Source of the DNA: Unio delphinus
Lineage: Eukaryota > Mollusca > Bivalvia > Unionida > Unionidae
Direction of reading: 5' to 3'
DNA length: 64,000 nucleotides
Assembly (NCBI GenBank): GCA_029339505.1
Contig: JAQISU010000114.1
Location: 4,328,001-4,392,000 of the forward strand
Made by a program: the position numbers and the translations under genes. The stretch's first letter is position 1, and every line of letters begins with the position of its first letter. Under the pieces are notes generated by a model. That model had not been told where the DNA came from, ran no database searches, and was given only the letters and a program-made list of their open reading frames with translations. Positions 40,852 through 49,294 of the stretch are shown here, one piece after another.

Positions 40852-41178
40852 ATGAATCACTGCAAGTGGCTAATGATTGGATCTACAACCCCGTGTAACA
40901 AATCATGCAGAAGCGAATTCTGTGGGTATCATATGCAAAGCGTGAGAAACGGTTCAAAAGGCCCTCTCCCATGCCTCCAATGTGGGGTGGGTGTTAGAGG
41001 AAAATCGCAATTATGCCTTGCTTGTGGGGGTAAACGATACAGGGAACTAAAACGCTACTATGACAAACGAATCAATGACTCCGTCATCCTTGATAAAATC
41101 AAGGACAAAGTCATCAAAACCCCTCAAGATTATATCCAGAGATTTATAATTAAAGCAGATAATAAATTAGACAAGTAG
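40852..41178 (+). CDS. Small Cys-rich zinc-binding protein
   Basis: 108 residues with cysteines at 4, 15, 19, 24, 41, 44, 55 and 58 and a histidine at 27, enough for two zinc sites. The second is a CxxC...CxxC ribbon (CLQC and CLAC). The C-terminal half is a charged helix (RYRELKRYYDKRINDSVILDKIKD style). It is divergent from the polymerase gene across a 42-bp gap, so it may be expressed early and act in replication or transcription. I do not recognise a named family. Confidence 0.7.
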   Translation: MNHCKWLMIGSTTPCNKSCRSEFCGYHMQSVRNGSKGPLPCLQCGVGVRGKSQLCLACGGKRYRELKRYYDKRINDSVILDKIKDKVIKTPQDYIQRFIIKADNKLDK

Positions 41179-41191
41179 TATTATTATACAA

Positions 41192-41692
41192 ATGAGCCAA
41201 GATTTCAGACCTCACCCAGTGCTTGCTAATTACGAAGCCTCTAGTGATGGTGTTGTAAGGCACCGCAGACTCAAAGAACCGGTTGGGTATCTGAATAATA
41301 TGGGGTATTTGATGTTTTCAGCTGGGAGGAAGAAGTATCTCTGTCACAGAGCCATCTATGAAGCATTTTACGGATTAATCGAAGACGGCCTTGTGATTGA
41401 TCATATAAATGGCGTGAAGACTGATAATTGTCTTGGGAATCTTCAAGCCGTCTCGCAGCGCGATAACCTTTTAAAAAGCAACGCTGGTAGGCACGCAAAA
41501 CATCCCAAGGGTGTGAAATCGTTTGATTTAGAAAATAATGAAGAGAGAAGCTTTCAGTCGATAAATGCGGCTGGAAAATATTTCGATATTTGTAGTACTT
41601 TAATTCGATTTGTTGCTGAAAAAATCATTAAAACATCTCTGTCTAAAAAAAATGGTCATAAAATAAAGTTCGTATACACTGAAACTATTTAA
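41192..41692 (+). CDS. NUMOD/HNH-type (homing-like) endonuclease
   Basis: 166 residues with the layout of phage-like HNH_3 nucleases. The N-terminal NUMOD4-like part reads ANYEASSDGVVRHR. The HNH core includes CHRAIYEAFYG (51-61), DHINGVKTDN (70-79) and NLQAVSQRDN (83-92), where D70-H71 and the asparagines fit the metal site. A NUMOD1-like DNA-binding tail has FQSINAAGKYF. Such enzymes make site-specific cuts and spread themselves, or assist replication. It starts 14 bp after the Cys-rich gene on the same strand, so the two may be co-transcribed. The frame is intact. Confidence 0.85.
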   Translation: MSQDFRPHPVLANYEASSDGVVRHRRLKEPVGYLNNMGYLMFSAGRKKYLCHRAIYEAFYGLIEDGLVIDHINGVKTDNCLGNLQAVSQRDNLLKSNAGRHAKHPKGVKSFDLENNEERSFQSINAAGKYFDICSTLIRFVAEKIIKTSLSKKNGHKIKFVYTETI

Positions 41693-42267
41693 GGGAGATA
41701 AATCCTTTATGGATAAATCCGCCGCATTTTTACACTCTACCTACTAAGTTCCCTTGTATTATGACGTCAAAGGAATTTGTCGCCTGCTATATTACCTGTA
41801 CTTGACTAGGCGCGCCCACGTGACTGTAATGGAGATATAATGCATGAGTTTTCGATAGAGAATAAAACTTTTTATTGTCGCTTGTGGGCTAAAACTGCAT
41901 TATTATTTTTATTTATCTACATATCTCATGTGTGGGGTGGGTGGACTAGCAGTAAAGCAGACAGCTAACTCGTTCTTTTCAGTACAAAAATTCTTTATAA
42001 TCTAATGCATTACCTATGTTCGCTCAGCCGGAACGCGAGTGTTTCCTATTCATTGAAGTAGGTGGGCGTGGTTAAAATTCCTTGTATGTGAATGTATTTT
42101 ATCTAGAGAATTATAACAGAGTATAAAAACGCTGTTTTATTAAACAACTGTATTATTTTGTTTAAAATATTTCTCATTGTTGCAGCATAAAATTGTCTAT
42201 TTTAAAAATCTCTTATTGTTAAGTATATCAGATATATATATATTAAAAAATCTCTATTCTGTATGAC

Positions 42268-42345
42268 TAGTCCGTGGTGTAATGGTATCGTGTTTGTCTT
42301 GTAAACATAGATCTATCAACTACGTGTTCGGTCCCCATAGCAGAT
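42268..42345 (+). tRNA. Degenerate tRNA-Thr(TGT)-like sequence
   Basis: TAGTCCGTGGTGTAATGG resembles an acceptor/D-arm with A box. CTTGTAA is an anticodon loop with anticodon TGT, flanked by TTTGT/ACATA (four of five pairs). GTGTTCGGTCCCC resembles a B box. The variable region is too long and the T stem pairs badly, so this is probably a pseudo-tRNA or a tRNA-derived fragment rather than a working gene. Confidence 0.35.
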
Positions 42346-42417
42346 ACATTATTTGATGGCGAAACGGAAGATGTTTTTTTCTATTAATTGGGGGGGGGAG
42401 AGGGCGGTCCCCCTCAG

Positions 42418-42527
42418 CCAAACCAACATGGCAACCCATGCTATCGCATTCTCGGTAGCGTGGGTTGGTGTTTTTTCTAACTCATGCAACCATGAATTCG
42501 ATTTCATGGGTTGCCATGTTGGTTTGG
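42418..42527. repeat. Perfect 23-bp inverted repeat with nested hairpin
   Basis: The arms at 42418-42440 and 42505-42527 (core AACCAACATGGCAACCCATG) are exact reverse complements with a 64-bp spacer. Inside, ACCCATGCTATCG at 42434 and CGGTAGCGTGGGT at 42452 form a second stem if G-T pairs are allowed, competing with the outer stem. It could act as a cruciform, terminator, structured RNA, or be a small MITE-like insertion. Confidence 0.85.
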
Positions 42528-42712
42528 TTTACCACGCCCACATCATTACATCACAAATTCCATCATCGTTTCATTGAATATGGTTGTGAATGTCCTCCCA
42601 AGCATATCTTCTGGGCGGTCTAAGATGATGTTTGTCACCTTAGGCCTCCCGCCGGAGATGTATGCTTTGGGGACATCGCAATCCCATCCTTAATTAAGTA
42701 TGTGTATTCCAA

Positions 42713-42890
42713 AAATCTGCCGCAACACTCGAGCGGAGATATATACGGCATTGTGCCGTCCATTTATGTATGCCTAAAATCTGCCGCAACACTCGAGCGG
42801 AGATATATACGGCATTGTGCCGTCCATTTATGTATGCCTAAAATCTGCCGCAACACTCGAGCGGAGATATATACGGCATTGTACTGTCCT
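42713..42890. repeat. Three 64-bp tandem repeats, each with two hairpins
   Basis: AAATCTGCCGCAACACTCGA starts each unit, at exact 64-bp spacing. Every unit has CCGC...GCGG (9-nt loop), then AGATATAT, then ACGGCA-TTG-TGCCGT, a perfect 6-bp stem. In the third copy the second stem is spoiled (TACTGT). The repeats lie 100 bp upstream of the 118-residue gene. Confidence 0.88.
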
Positions 42891-42990
42891 TCAAAAAACG
42901 GGTCAAAAAGAACCCCAATTTTTTTTTTAATAATTAGAGATACAGTATACTATATTTTTAAATAAATTTATTTATATAAAAATATAAATA

Positions 42991-43347
42991 ATGGATATCA
43001 ATGATGTAAATGCTATAATTGCTGAAATCTCAAATTTAAATAATAAAGGGGTATTATTATCTGAAAGTCTCGACGTTGACAAGATTACCTCGGAATATGA
43101 AGATATTGAATATCAGTCTAGTAAGGGTCGTTATGTTTTACCTAGGATGTACAGGCTCGTGAAAGGAATTCAAAAATCCATCAATGGTTGTTTGTACGGT
43201 AACGACATTAATTTATTTATAACGCTATTTAGCACCGTTGAAGCAATACGTCAAAAGCTCGGCCAAGAATATCAAAAACGAGCTGAAATTGGTTCTAAAG
43301 TTCGTGATCTTAGAAAAATGTTAAACGAGGAGCGACCCGTATCTTAA
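42991..43347 (+). CDS. Uncharacterised 118-residue Polinton protein
   Basis: Acidic and helix-rich, with no recognised motif. It begins MDINDVNAIIAEISNLN and ends in a charged helix (YQKRAEIGSKVRDLRKMLNE) that could be a coiled coil. It is the first gene after the structured noncoding block, preceded by a very AT-rich leader (TATATTTTTAAATAAATTTATTTATATAAAA region) with TATA-like runs but no AATTGAAA motif. It is convergent with the 92-residue gene downstream. Its reality is supported by its intact frame in a compact element. Confidence 0.6.
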   Translation: MDINDVNAIIAEISNLNNKGVLLSESLDVDKITSEYEDIEYQSSKGRYVLPRMYRLVKGIQKSINGCLYGNDINLFITLFSTVEAIRQKLGQEYQKRAEIGSKVRDLRKMLNEERPVS

Positions 43348-43440
43348 CCACGTGGGTGTTACTAAAAAAAAATAATAGGCTTTCGTAAATAATTTAAATA
43401 ATTTATTTATTTTTTTTTTTAGCGTTTTTTGTAACACTTG
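43348..43440. terminator. Convergent 3' end region with A/T-flanked inverted repeat
   Basis: GTGTTAC (about 43355) and GTAACAC (about 43431) are inverted around long A and T runs, between two genes that point at each other. A shared transcription end or polyadenylation zone is plausible. Confidence 0.4.
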
Positions 43441-43719
43441 TTACATAGGATTTTCTCCTGAAAGGATACTCATCAGTCTGGACTTGCTCATGCAGTTATG
43501 TGCATAATGGATGATCTGGTCGTAGTAGCAAGTAATCACCGCGACGCCTCCATTTTCACGTAATTGTTCTTGTTGCCGCGTCGTTAACACAAATCGTTCA
43601 TCGCCATTCTCAGATATTACAATTCTGAAATCCCCAGCGATGTTATTTCTGAAACACTCGCGGATAGCGTCGTACAGTTTAACCCTGTCGAAGATGAATA
43701 CGTTAGCTTGATGGTACAT
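43441..43719 (-). CDS. Uncharacterised 92-residue Polinton protein
   Basis: Minus-strand frame, MYHQANVFIFDRVKLYDAIRECF at the start, with mixed helix/strand character and cysteines at scattered positions. No family recognised. It is the only minus-strand gene in the right half, placed between two plus-strand genes with a 93-bp convergent gap and a leader containing a direct repeat (TTATTTAATAACTAAG twice at 43717-43750). Moderate confidence that it is translated. Confidence 0.5.
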   Translation of the reverse strand: MYHQANVFIFDRVKLYDAIRECFRNNIAGDFRIVISENGDERFVLTTRQQEQLRENGGVAVITCYYDQIIHYAHNCMSKSRLMSILSGENPM

Positions 43720-43812
43720 TATTTAATAACTAAGTTATTTAATAACTAAGCTTTAAATTATGATGGAATCCCTTTGGGTTTCACATTTGAAAATTTAGTT
43801 CACAAACAATAT

Positions 43813-44781
43813 ATGGTAGGTGAATCGCTTACAACTAGATTAGCCCGAGAGCGGCTAGCAGCAATTAAAAAGTTTATACCGGTTCGAGACAGACTTCGCG
43901 AGAAACTTCAACAACGACAACAAGCGCAGACTGACTTTTCTGTGTCAAGTGAACAACTGTTTACTCCGATAACAAGTGCGACCAAAGATGTGAAAAAGTT
44001 AACAGAGGCAGCGATATACGGAGATATTCCTGAGCGAGAACGAGTAAAGAAGGCGCCGCTGTTTGATACGCTTGAAAAGATAGCAGCAGAGACCGGACAA
44101 ACACGCGCAGGGATACAACAGTTATCCAGTGATATAAAAACTCAGCGCGAGTATGAACAACTAGCTGATATTGATGATTCTGCGCCTGAAACTCAAAGAG
44201 TTTCCACACCTGAACTACAACTTGTTGATGTCGTCACCCCAAAAGGTATCCCCTTTATAGACAAACTCACCGAAGAAGCTATAAAGGAAATCAAACGTCT
44301 TGAATTAATAAAACCCAAAGATTATACGACTTTTGGTGATTTCGCCGCCAAAAGCTTTGATTCTAGAAAGGATTTTTTAAAAGACGAGTATAAAAACAGT
44401 AAAATAAGCCGAGATGAATGGGTTAATTGGTTGTATAAAACGAATAAGGGGATTACTGGTAATTTGAAAAAGGATACAATTGAGTATAGATCTTTTAAAG
44501 TAGGAGTTGATAGTTATGGTATGCAAAAACAACAAGAACGAGGAAAACAAAGTCGAGGCCGACAAAGGCAATTACTTGATGATAGTCAGGGCGCAACTGG
44601 TACAACTGAGGGAACAAGCGGAAAGGGATATTCGATTAAAAATCCAAAGGATGTCTTTGACTCTACCGTGACATGTCCTGGTAATATTCTCAGTGATATA
44701 TCACGGTTAGAGGTTCTCATCGGAGGGAAACGAGCCGGAAATAACTTCGTCGAGATAATTAATGAAGCAGCTGATATCTGA
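43813..44781 (+). pseudogene. Polinton virion-associated protein with premature TGA
   Basis: A highly charged protein of about 322 residues from the first ATG (43813). The frame is open further upstream to 43750 but has no ATG there. It is basic and helical at the N-terminus (RERLAAIKKFIPVRDRLREKLQQRQQ). The C-terminus, SRLEVLIGGKRAGNNFVEIINEAADI, matches a pattern I recall from Polinton proteins encoded next to the capsid genes, where the helix normally continues. Here TGA at 44779-44781 interrupts; the same frame stays open for 35 more codons to 44887-44889 and looks protein-like. Either a nonsense mutation or read-through. A motif like the late promoter (ACATTTGAAAATTTAG) lies 29 nt before 43813. 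Confidence 0.65.
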
Positions 44782-44894
44782 AGACGATTATTTGCTGGTG
44801 GTATCATGGACATTAATGTATATCGAGAACTTATTGCTGAATTAGTTGAAAATCACAACGATGAAAATCTTATGGATGTAAGCGATTGATCACT

Positions 44895-44903
44895 AATTGA
44901 AAA
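44895..44903 (+). promoter_or_regulatory. Late-promoter-like motif AATTGAAAA
   Basis: It starts 29 nt before the ATG at 44924 and is followed by ACTACTAG. Confidence 0.6.
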
Positions 44904-44923
44904 ACTACTAGTTTTATAACAAG

Positions 44924-45337
44924 ATGATTATACACTACAACCATGATAAACCAGTAAGCGTCTACGTGGTGAACTCACGATTGCCTGTTTATCGCGCGTG
45001 GTACGGAGATGGTTTCGGCAATACCATTGCGGGTTTATTTACAAGAATGGCTCCCAAGGTGGCGCCGTTAGCTAAACAATTATCAATGAAAGCCATTGAT
45101 GCTATCCGTGATAAGGGAATCAATTTCGTTGGAAATCTTGCTGGAAAGGCATTTTCTGCCGCGAAAGATAAAATAGCATCATTGGTGCGAAAGAAACCAC
45201 GAATGACTTCGTCATCGATGACTTCGTCAGTGGTGAAACCACCAGTGCTGCCATCAACTACAGTGATGCCTGCAAAAATCAGCAAAGTAATAAATAACGC
45301 AGTGGAAGAAAAACTAGCGCAATTGACTTCGTCATAA
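44924..45337 (+). pseudogene. pX-like minor virion protein with in-frame TAA
   Basis: 137 residues. After a short N-terminus comes YGDGFGNTIAGLFTRMAPKVAPLAKQL, an amphipathic glycine/hydrophobic start typical of pX/core-type Polinton proteins, then GINFVGNLAGKAFSAAKDKI, a basic stretch, and Ser/Thr/Pro-rich linker (MTSS repeats). The frame stops at TAA (45335-45337), but continues open in the same frame for 32 codons to 45434-45436 and ends with a basic tail (KQKRNSKNFQRR). A basic tail is what such DNA-binding or nuclear proteins usually have, so the stop looks like a disabling mutation. The role is inferred: core or membrane-active minor capsid protein. Confidence 0.62.
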
Positions 45338-45438
45338 TTGACAGCTTCACCGGTAACAGATAGCGCTATCATGAACGCGATAGCAGGAAGTGGTTTGAAA
45401 CAAAAAAGAAATTCGAAGAATTTTCAACGACGATAATT

Positions 45439-45455
45439 ACAATTGAAAACGCTAG
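45439..45455 (+). promoter_or_regulatory. Late-promoter-like motif ACAATTGAAAACGCTAG
   Basis: The AATTGAAA core starts 26 nt before the capsid ATG at 45467. The 17-mer is identical to the one at 49359-49375. Confidence 0.7.
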
Positions 45456-45466
45456 TAATGTTATAA

Positions 45467-46891
45467 ATGTTTAAACGAACAGCTGATCCCGAATTAGATA
45501 TGGAAGCCCTAGTGCGCAAAGATGATTCCGTCCGCGATTATCAATACTATTCCTATCATGCAATACAACCCGACCTACGATCGCGAATTGAACTTCAAGT
45601 TCAAGATACCAGTAAATACTTTTTACCATGTGAAGCATTTATTGAAGTAGAAGGAAAACTTGTAACAAATGTTGCAGCTGATACCCCATATGCAAATGAT
45701 TCAAATATCCGAGTTGGTTTCGTCAACAATGGTATAATGGCGTTATTTGAAAGTGCAAGATATCTCATTGATGGAAAAGAAATTGAATCAATAGACCGCG
45801 AGGTTGATGTTGCAACAACAATAATCGGGCTAGCAAGATACTCCGATGATTATGCAAGATCGGCTGGTCCATCTATGATGTTTGCAAAGGATACCTCTGA
45901 TAACGCTGACCACCTTCAATACATTAAAGTGTTAACAGCACAAGATACTGCAGCTGATAATCAACGAGAAGCAACTAATCCAGAACGTCGAGCTAGACCC
46001 GGAGCTGCGTTTGATATTCTCGGAGGCGTTAATGGTAATTTCAATTTAGGATTTGCAACACGAAAATTAGCATTGGAAGGACAAGAGAAAAAGTTTTCAT
46101 GTGCGATTCCACTCCATCACATATTTGGATTCTGCAGAAATGTCAGAAAAGTCATCTATGGAGCCAAACACACAATCGCATTAGTGCGAAAAGGCAATGA
46201 CAATGATGCAATTTGGCGTACTGGTGCCGATGAAGGTAAAGTTGTTTTGAGTAAAATAGTATTATGGATGCCAGTAATGACTCCATCAATTATCACGGAA
46301 GAGCGGCTACTTTCGTTTATGGAAACCGGTGGTAAATCATTGCTAAGTTGGCTAACAACAACGACTGATGCTAAAGAGGATAATGTTAATGGTACATTTA
46401 CATGGCACCTGGCATCAAAACAAGGCGTTTCAGCTCCACGTCATATATTTATAGCGCTGCAGAATCGGAATCGATTAGGTTCCCAAGAACGCAGTCATAT
46501 GATATTTGATCGGTTAGGGGTAAGTGAGGTTTCACTGAGAATAAACGGACAACAAGAACCATCTGAGGATATACAGCTTAATTACGGAAACAACCAAATA
46601 GCACGTGTGTATCATCGGATGCTGTCATATATGGGTCGTGATCAAAATGTTGATACTGGTTTGCAAATATCTCAGCTCGATTTTAAGAACTTGTATCCAA
46701 TTTATTACTTTTCACTGGAACATCTTGATTTAACAAGGCAATCCGTTGTTGATATACATTTTAGGGCTCGTATAGATCCTGGTGGTGTTGATTATAGAGC
46801 GGTTGCTGTTATTCTCAGCGACAAATCAATGTTGTTAGAAGGGGCTGGCGGACGAATGAGACTTGTTGATGCACCAGTGGAAAATCTGTAA
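45467..46891 (+). CDS. MCP: Major capsid protein, double-jelly-roll (hexon-like)
   Basis: 474 residues, the usual length range for Polinton capsid proteins. The N-terminus (DYQYYSYHAIQPDLRSRIELQVQD) is followed by FIEVEGKLV and a gap-rich first jelly roll with GIMALFESARYLIDGKEIE. The second part has FSCAIPLHHIFGFCRNVRKVIYGAKHTIALVRK and KIVLWMPVMTPS, phrases I associate with the second jelly roll of this family, and the C-terminus (RQSVVDIHFRARI..) gives the final strands. The frame is intact. It is expected to form pseudo-hexameric capsomers of an icosahedral virion, assembled with the ATPase, protease and minor proteins of the same element. The start is supported by a late-promoter motif 26 nt upstream. 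Confidence 0.85.
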   Translation: MFKRTADPELDMEALVRKDDSVRDYQYYSYHAIQPDLRSRIELQVQDTSKYFLPCEAFIEVEGKLVTNVAADTPYANDSNIRVGFVNNGIMALFESARYLIDGKEIESIDREVDVATTIIGLARYSDDYARSAGPSMMFAKDTSDNADHLQYIKVLTAQDTAADNQREATNPERRARPGAAFDILGGVNGNFNLGFATRKLALEGQEKKFSCAIPLHHIFGFCRNVRKVIYGAKHTIALVRKGNDNDAIWRTGADEGKVVLSKIVLWMPVMTPSIITEERLLSFMETGGKSLLSWLTTTTDAKEDNVNGTFTWHLASKQGVSAPRHIFIALQNRNRLGSQERSHMIFDRLGVSEVSLRINGQQEPSEDIQLNYGNNQIARVYHRMLSYMGRDQNVDTGLQISQLDFKNLYPIYYFSLEHLDLTRQSVVDIHFRARIDPGGVDYRAVAVILSDKSMLLEGAGGRMRLVDAPVENL

Positions 46892-46939
46892 ATGTAAATG
46901 AAACTTGAAAAGTTTCCATAGGATTTCCCCAATTAGATC

Positions 46940-46948
46940 AATTGAAAG
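46940..46948 (+). promoter_or_regulatory. Late-promoter-like motif AATTGAAAG
   Basis: It starts 31 nt before the ATG at 46971 and supports that start over upstream in-frame codons. Confidence 0.55.
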
Positions 46949-46970
46949 CATAAATGTGTTTTACAATAAA

Positions 46971-47465
46971 ATGCCATATAGTGTTGTTAGTGTCAAGCTG
47001 ACTGATGGTCAGGTCAAGAAATTAAAATCAAAATCCGCTAAAGAATGTGGAACAACAATAACGTTAAAACCAGCGCAGATGTCCGGAGGTACACATAAAA
47101 TATCATTAACGGATCGTCAAATAAAACATTTCAATGATGCAATGAAAAATAAGCGAGGAGTTCAAATAGAATTTTCGAAAGCTGCAGTCGCGAACATGAT
47201 AAAATCAGGTGGTATATTTCCATTGTTAGCCGCAATACCAGCATTGATTGCAGCGGCTGCCCCAGCGGTGGCGAAGGCGGCAGCGTTGGGAGCCGTTGGG
47301 ACCGCAGCAGGGATGGCGTTGAAAAAGGCAACTGGTGGATCCACTCGTGGATCTGGGTATAAAAAAAAGGGAAAGGGGTTGTACCTACCAGGAACCCCGT
47401 ATTCATGGTACAGCAGCAAATCCGTGAACGGATCGGGTCTAAGAAAAATACCAGGAACGGTTTAA
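46971..47465 (+). CDS. pVI/pX-like membrane-active minor capsid protein
   Basis: 164 residues from ATG 46971. The N-terminal half has the pattern SVKLTDGQVKKLKSKSAKE, then GGTHKISLTDRQIKHFNDAMKNKRGVQIEFS, typical of a very common Polinton minor capsid protein. Residues about 80-118 are an Ala-rich hydrophobic stretch (GGIFPLLAAIPALIAAAAP and on). The tail is Gly/Lys-rich (GSGYKKKGKGLYLPG) with a Gly-Ser-Gly-Leu segment. Adenovirus pVI and related proteins with this layout disrupt membranes during entry and are trimmed by the viral protease, which is the next gene. The frame is intact. Function is by analogy. Confidence 0.75.
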   Translation: MPYSVVSVKLTDGQVKKLKSKSAKECGTTITLKPAQMSGGTHKISLTDRQIKHFNDAMKNKRGVQIEFSKAAVANMIKSGGIFPLLAAIPALIAAAAPAVAKAAALGAVGTAAGMALKKATGGSTRGSGYKKKGKGLYLPGTPYSWYSSKSVNGSGLRKIPGTV

Positions 47466-47472
47466 TTGAAAG
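47464..47472 (+). promoter_or_regulatory. Late-promoter-like motif AATTGAAAG
   Basis: It overlaps the stop of the preceding gene and lies 28 nt before ATG 47492. Confidence 0.5.
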
Positions 47473-47491
47473 CCCAATTGTTGAGGAACCT

Positions 47492-47941
47492 ATGGTTCCT
47501 ATGTCCAATTTTGATTTAATTGATGCTGCTAAAAAACTAGCGATAAAAAACTTCAGAGGGGTTTTTATGAGAGATCAATTACCGAGAAAACCAAATAACG
47601 TTGAAACCGGTATCATCAATCTTGATAACAGCAGCGGATCAGGAACTCACTGGGTTGCATACGCGATTGATCCACGTGGGATTGTCTATTTCGATTCATA
47701 TGGGTTAGCTCCGCCAAGCGAGTTTATGCGGTATATAAATTCTTCGATGAAACTCAAAGGGTTTCCGATTTTTTATTCCACGCTGCCAACACAACAATTA
47801 AATGATCCACCGATATGCGGCCGTGAAATATTAAATGTCCTCGCAGAGATTTCATTAAAATCCTTTGGATCTCCGTGGAAACCACCTCATATTATTGTAA
47901 ACGAATACACGAGTGGGAAATTACAAGGATCAATAAATTGA
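47492..47941 (+). CDS. PRO: Adenain-type cysteine protease (maturation protease)
   Basis: 149 residues from ATG 47492, or 146 from 47501. Catalytic residues are visible in the adenovirus-protease order: His53 (GTHWVAY), Asp68 (VYFDSYG) and Cys109 (PPICGRE). The conserved opening SNFDLIDAAKKL and FRGVFMRDQLP are characteristic of Polinton proteases. It should process virion precursors such as the pVI/pX-like proteins encoded upstream. The start at 47492 is favoured by the 28-nt spacing from the AATTGAAAG motif. The longer open frame to 47405 overlaps the upstream gene and is unlikely to be used. Frame intact. Confidence 0.9.
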   Translation: MVPMSNFDLIDAAKKLAIKNFRGVFMRDQLPRKPNNVETGIINLDNSSGSGTHWVAYAIDPRGIVYFDSYGLAPPSEFMRYINSSMKLKGFPIFYSTLPTQQLNDPPICGREILNVLAEISLKSFGSPWKPPHIIVNEYTSGKLQGSIN

Positions 47942-47945
47942 AAAC
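47936..47945 (+). promoter_or_regulatory. Late-promoter-like motif AATTGAAAAC
   Basis: It overlaps the stop of the protease gene and starts 29 nt before ATG 47965. Confidence 0.6.
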
Positions 47946-47964
47946 ACAAGTTACGCTAACAATA

Positions 47965-49294
47965 ATGATCGATATTTGGGGACAACCTCTGTCAATGTTG
48001 GAACCCACCGAGGAAACATCTGCGGGTTCTATCGAGGATGTAAAAAAAATAATAGAAGATGAAATCGCTGAGACGTTAAATTTAACAAGTGTTGACCCGA
48101 ACGAAATAGTTGTATTTCAAGATCGCCAGGGTAAATTGAAAAGCAGTAATATATCCGTGAATGACATTTTGATACGGCATCGCGCTGCCGCTGAAAACTC
48201 TATTGCACTGTATTCCAACGATGGACAACTTAAACCAGGCGCACTTGTGTCTACGATCACCGACGCGATTGCTATCAACGAACGTGAGCTGAATGATTTT
48301 ATACGAGGTTATAATAGTTTTCGCAAAAATGTCGTACATAAATTCTTTGGAACCCCGCTTGTGGTTGGCATGACTCTCGCTGAAATTCAAAACTATCTAT
48401 CGCTATTCTTCGCTAACAAGGACGCGGGAAGGATGATGAATGAAAATGAAATCAAGGCAAATTATCTCGAGATTTCTAAACTAATAGAAGATCAAAAACC
48501 CACTAACGACGTCATTGTTAGATTTTTTGGATCCCCACCTGTGGCAGACTCGACTCTCGCTGAAATCAGTGAGTTTATTATCAGGCATACTCATAATGCC
48601 TACGTCGCTAATAATTTCTTTGGTGTCCCGGTTACATCTACAATGACTCTCAAAGATATTAATATGTTTATGGTGAGACAAACAACACTTAATACCATCG
48701 TGGATAAATTTTTAGGGAGAACACCTACATCTGAAACCACATCGTTGACAGGCATGACTCTCGCGGAAATTAAAAGCGCGTTTGACGAACAAAAACGCAT
48801 CAGCGAAATGGCTAAAAATTTCTTTGAGGGCTCTGAAAGTTATAATATCACGACGACATATTCTCAACTCAACGGGCATTATGTCATGCAAAAAGGTTTG
48901 GAATTTAACCACCTTTTGATTTCATTTTTTAGTCGCCGCGATAAAACGATGATAAAATATACCGAAATCAAAAAAACCTATCTCGACGTTTACGACGATA
49001 TTCTTAAACTAAAAGAAAAATGAAAGGGTAAAGCATGGGACCTTTGATTGGGTAAAAGAATCTAATGCTAAATTAAAAGTCAATATCGAGAAGTGGCCCC
49101 ATGGTATCTACAGGATGACGTTAATCTCTGACAAGCAATTTGATATCATCGTGAAAGGTAAAACCTACTTTGGTGGCACCGCGACAGTAATTATCGCGGG
49201 GGGAGAAGAAGAATTTGAGATTGTCGCAGTTGATAACACCATTAGAAAAGAAATATCCTGGTGCTTAGAATTCGTAGCGGATTTAAGTAAATAA
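47965..49294 (+). pseudogene. Repeat-containing virion-module protein, frameshifted near its C-terminus
   Basis: The main frame (47965-49023) gives 352 residues. The N-terminus (DPNEIVVFQDRQGKLKSSNISVNDILI) is followed by at least four degenerate repeats of 40-65 residues, each with F-F-G-x-P...TLAEI and a helical end. Examples are FFGTPLVVGMTLAEIQ, FFGSPPVADSTLAEIS and FFGVPVTSTMTLKDIN. The main frame stops in an A-run at 49016-49023. The +1 frame is open from 49013 to 49294 without its own ATG and encodes a strand-rich segment (WPHGIYRMTLISDKQFDIIV and VIIAGGEEEFEIVAV). A one-base indel splitting a stalk-plus-head type protein is my reading. No family recognised. Confidence 0.6.

Larger units (their letters stand above)
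41693..42990. other. 1.3-kb noncoding block at the centre of the Polinton
   Basis: No credible gene. The block separates the replication half from the virion half. In order it holds a tRNA-like sequence (42268-42345), a G9 tract (42391-42399), a perfect 23-bp inverted repeat (42418-42527) and three 64-bp hairpin repeats (42713-42890), then an AT-rich leader. The packing of structured DNA suggests a regulatory, replication or packaging region; this is inference. Confidence 0.6.

Noticed and set aside
42713..42890. Regular repeats that could suggest a CRISPR array
   Set aside because: The 64-bp units are contiguous, with no unique spacers, and the setting is a eukaryotic transposon.
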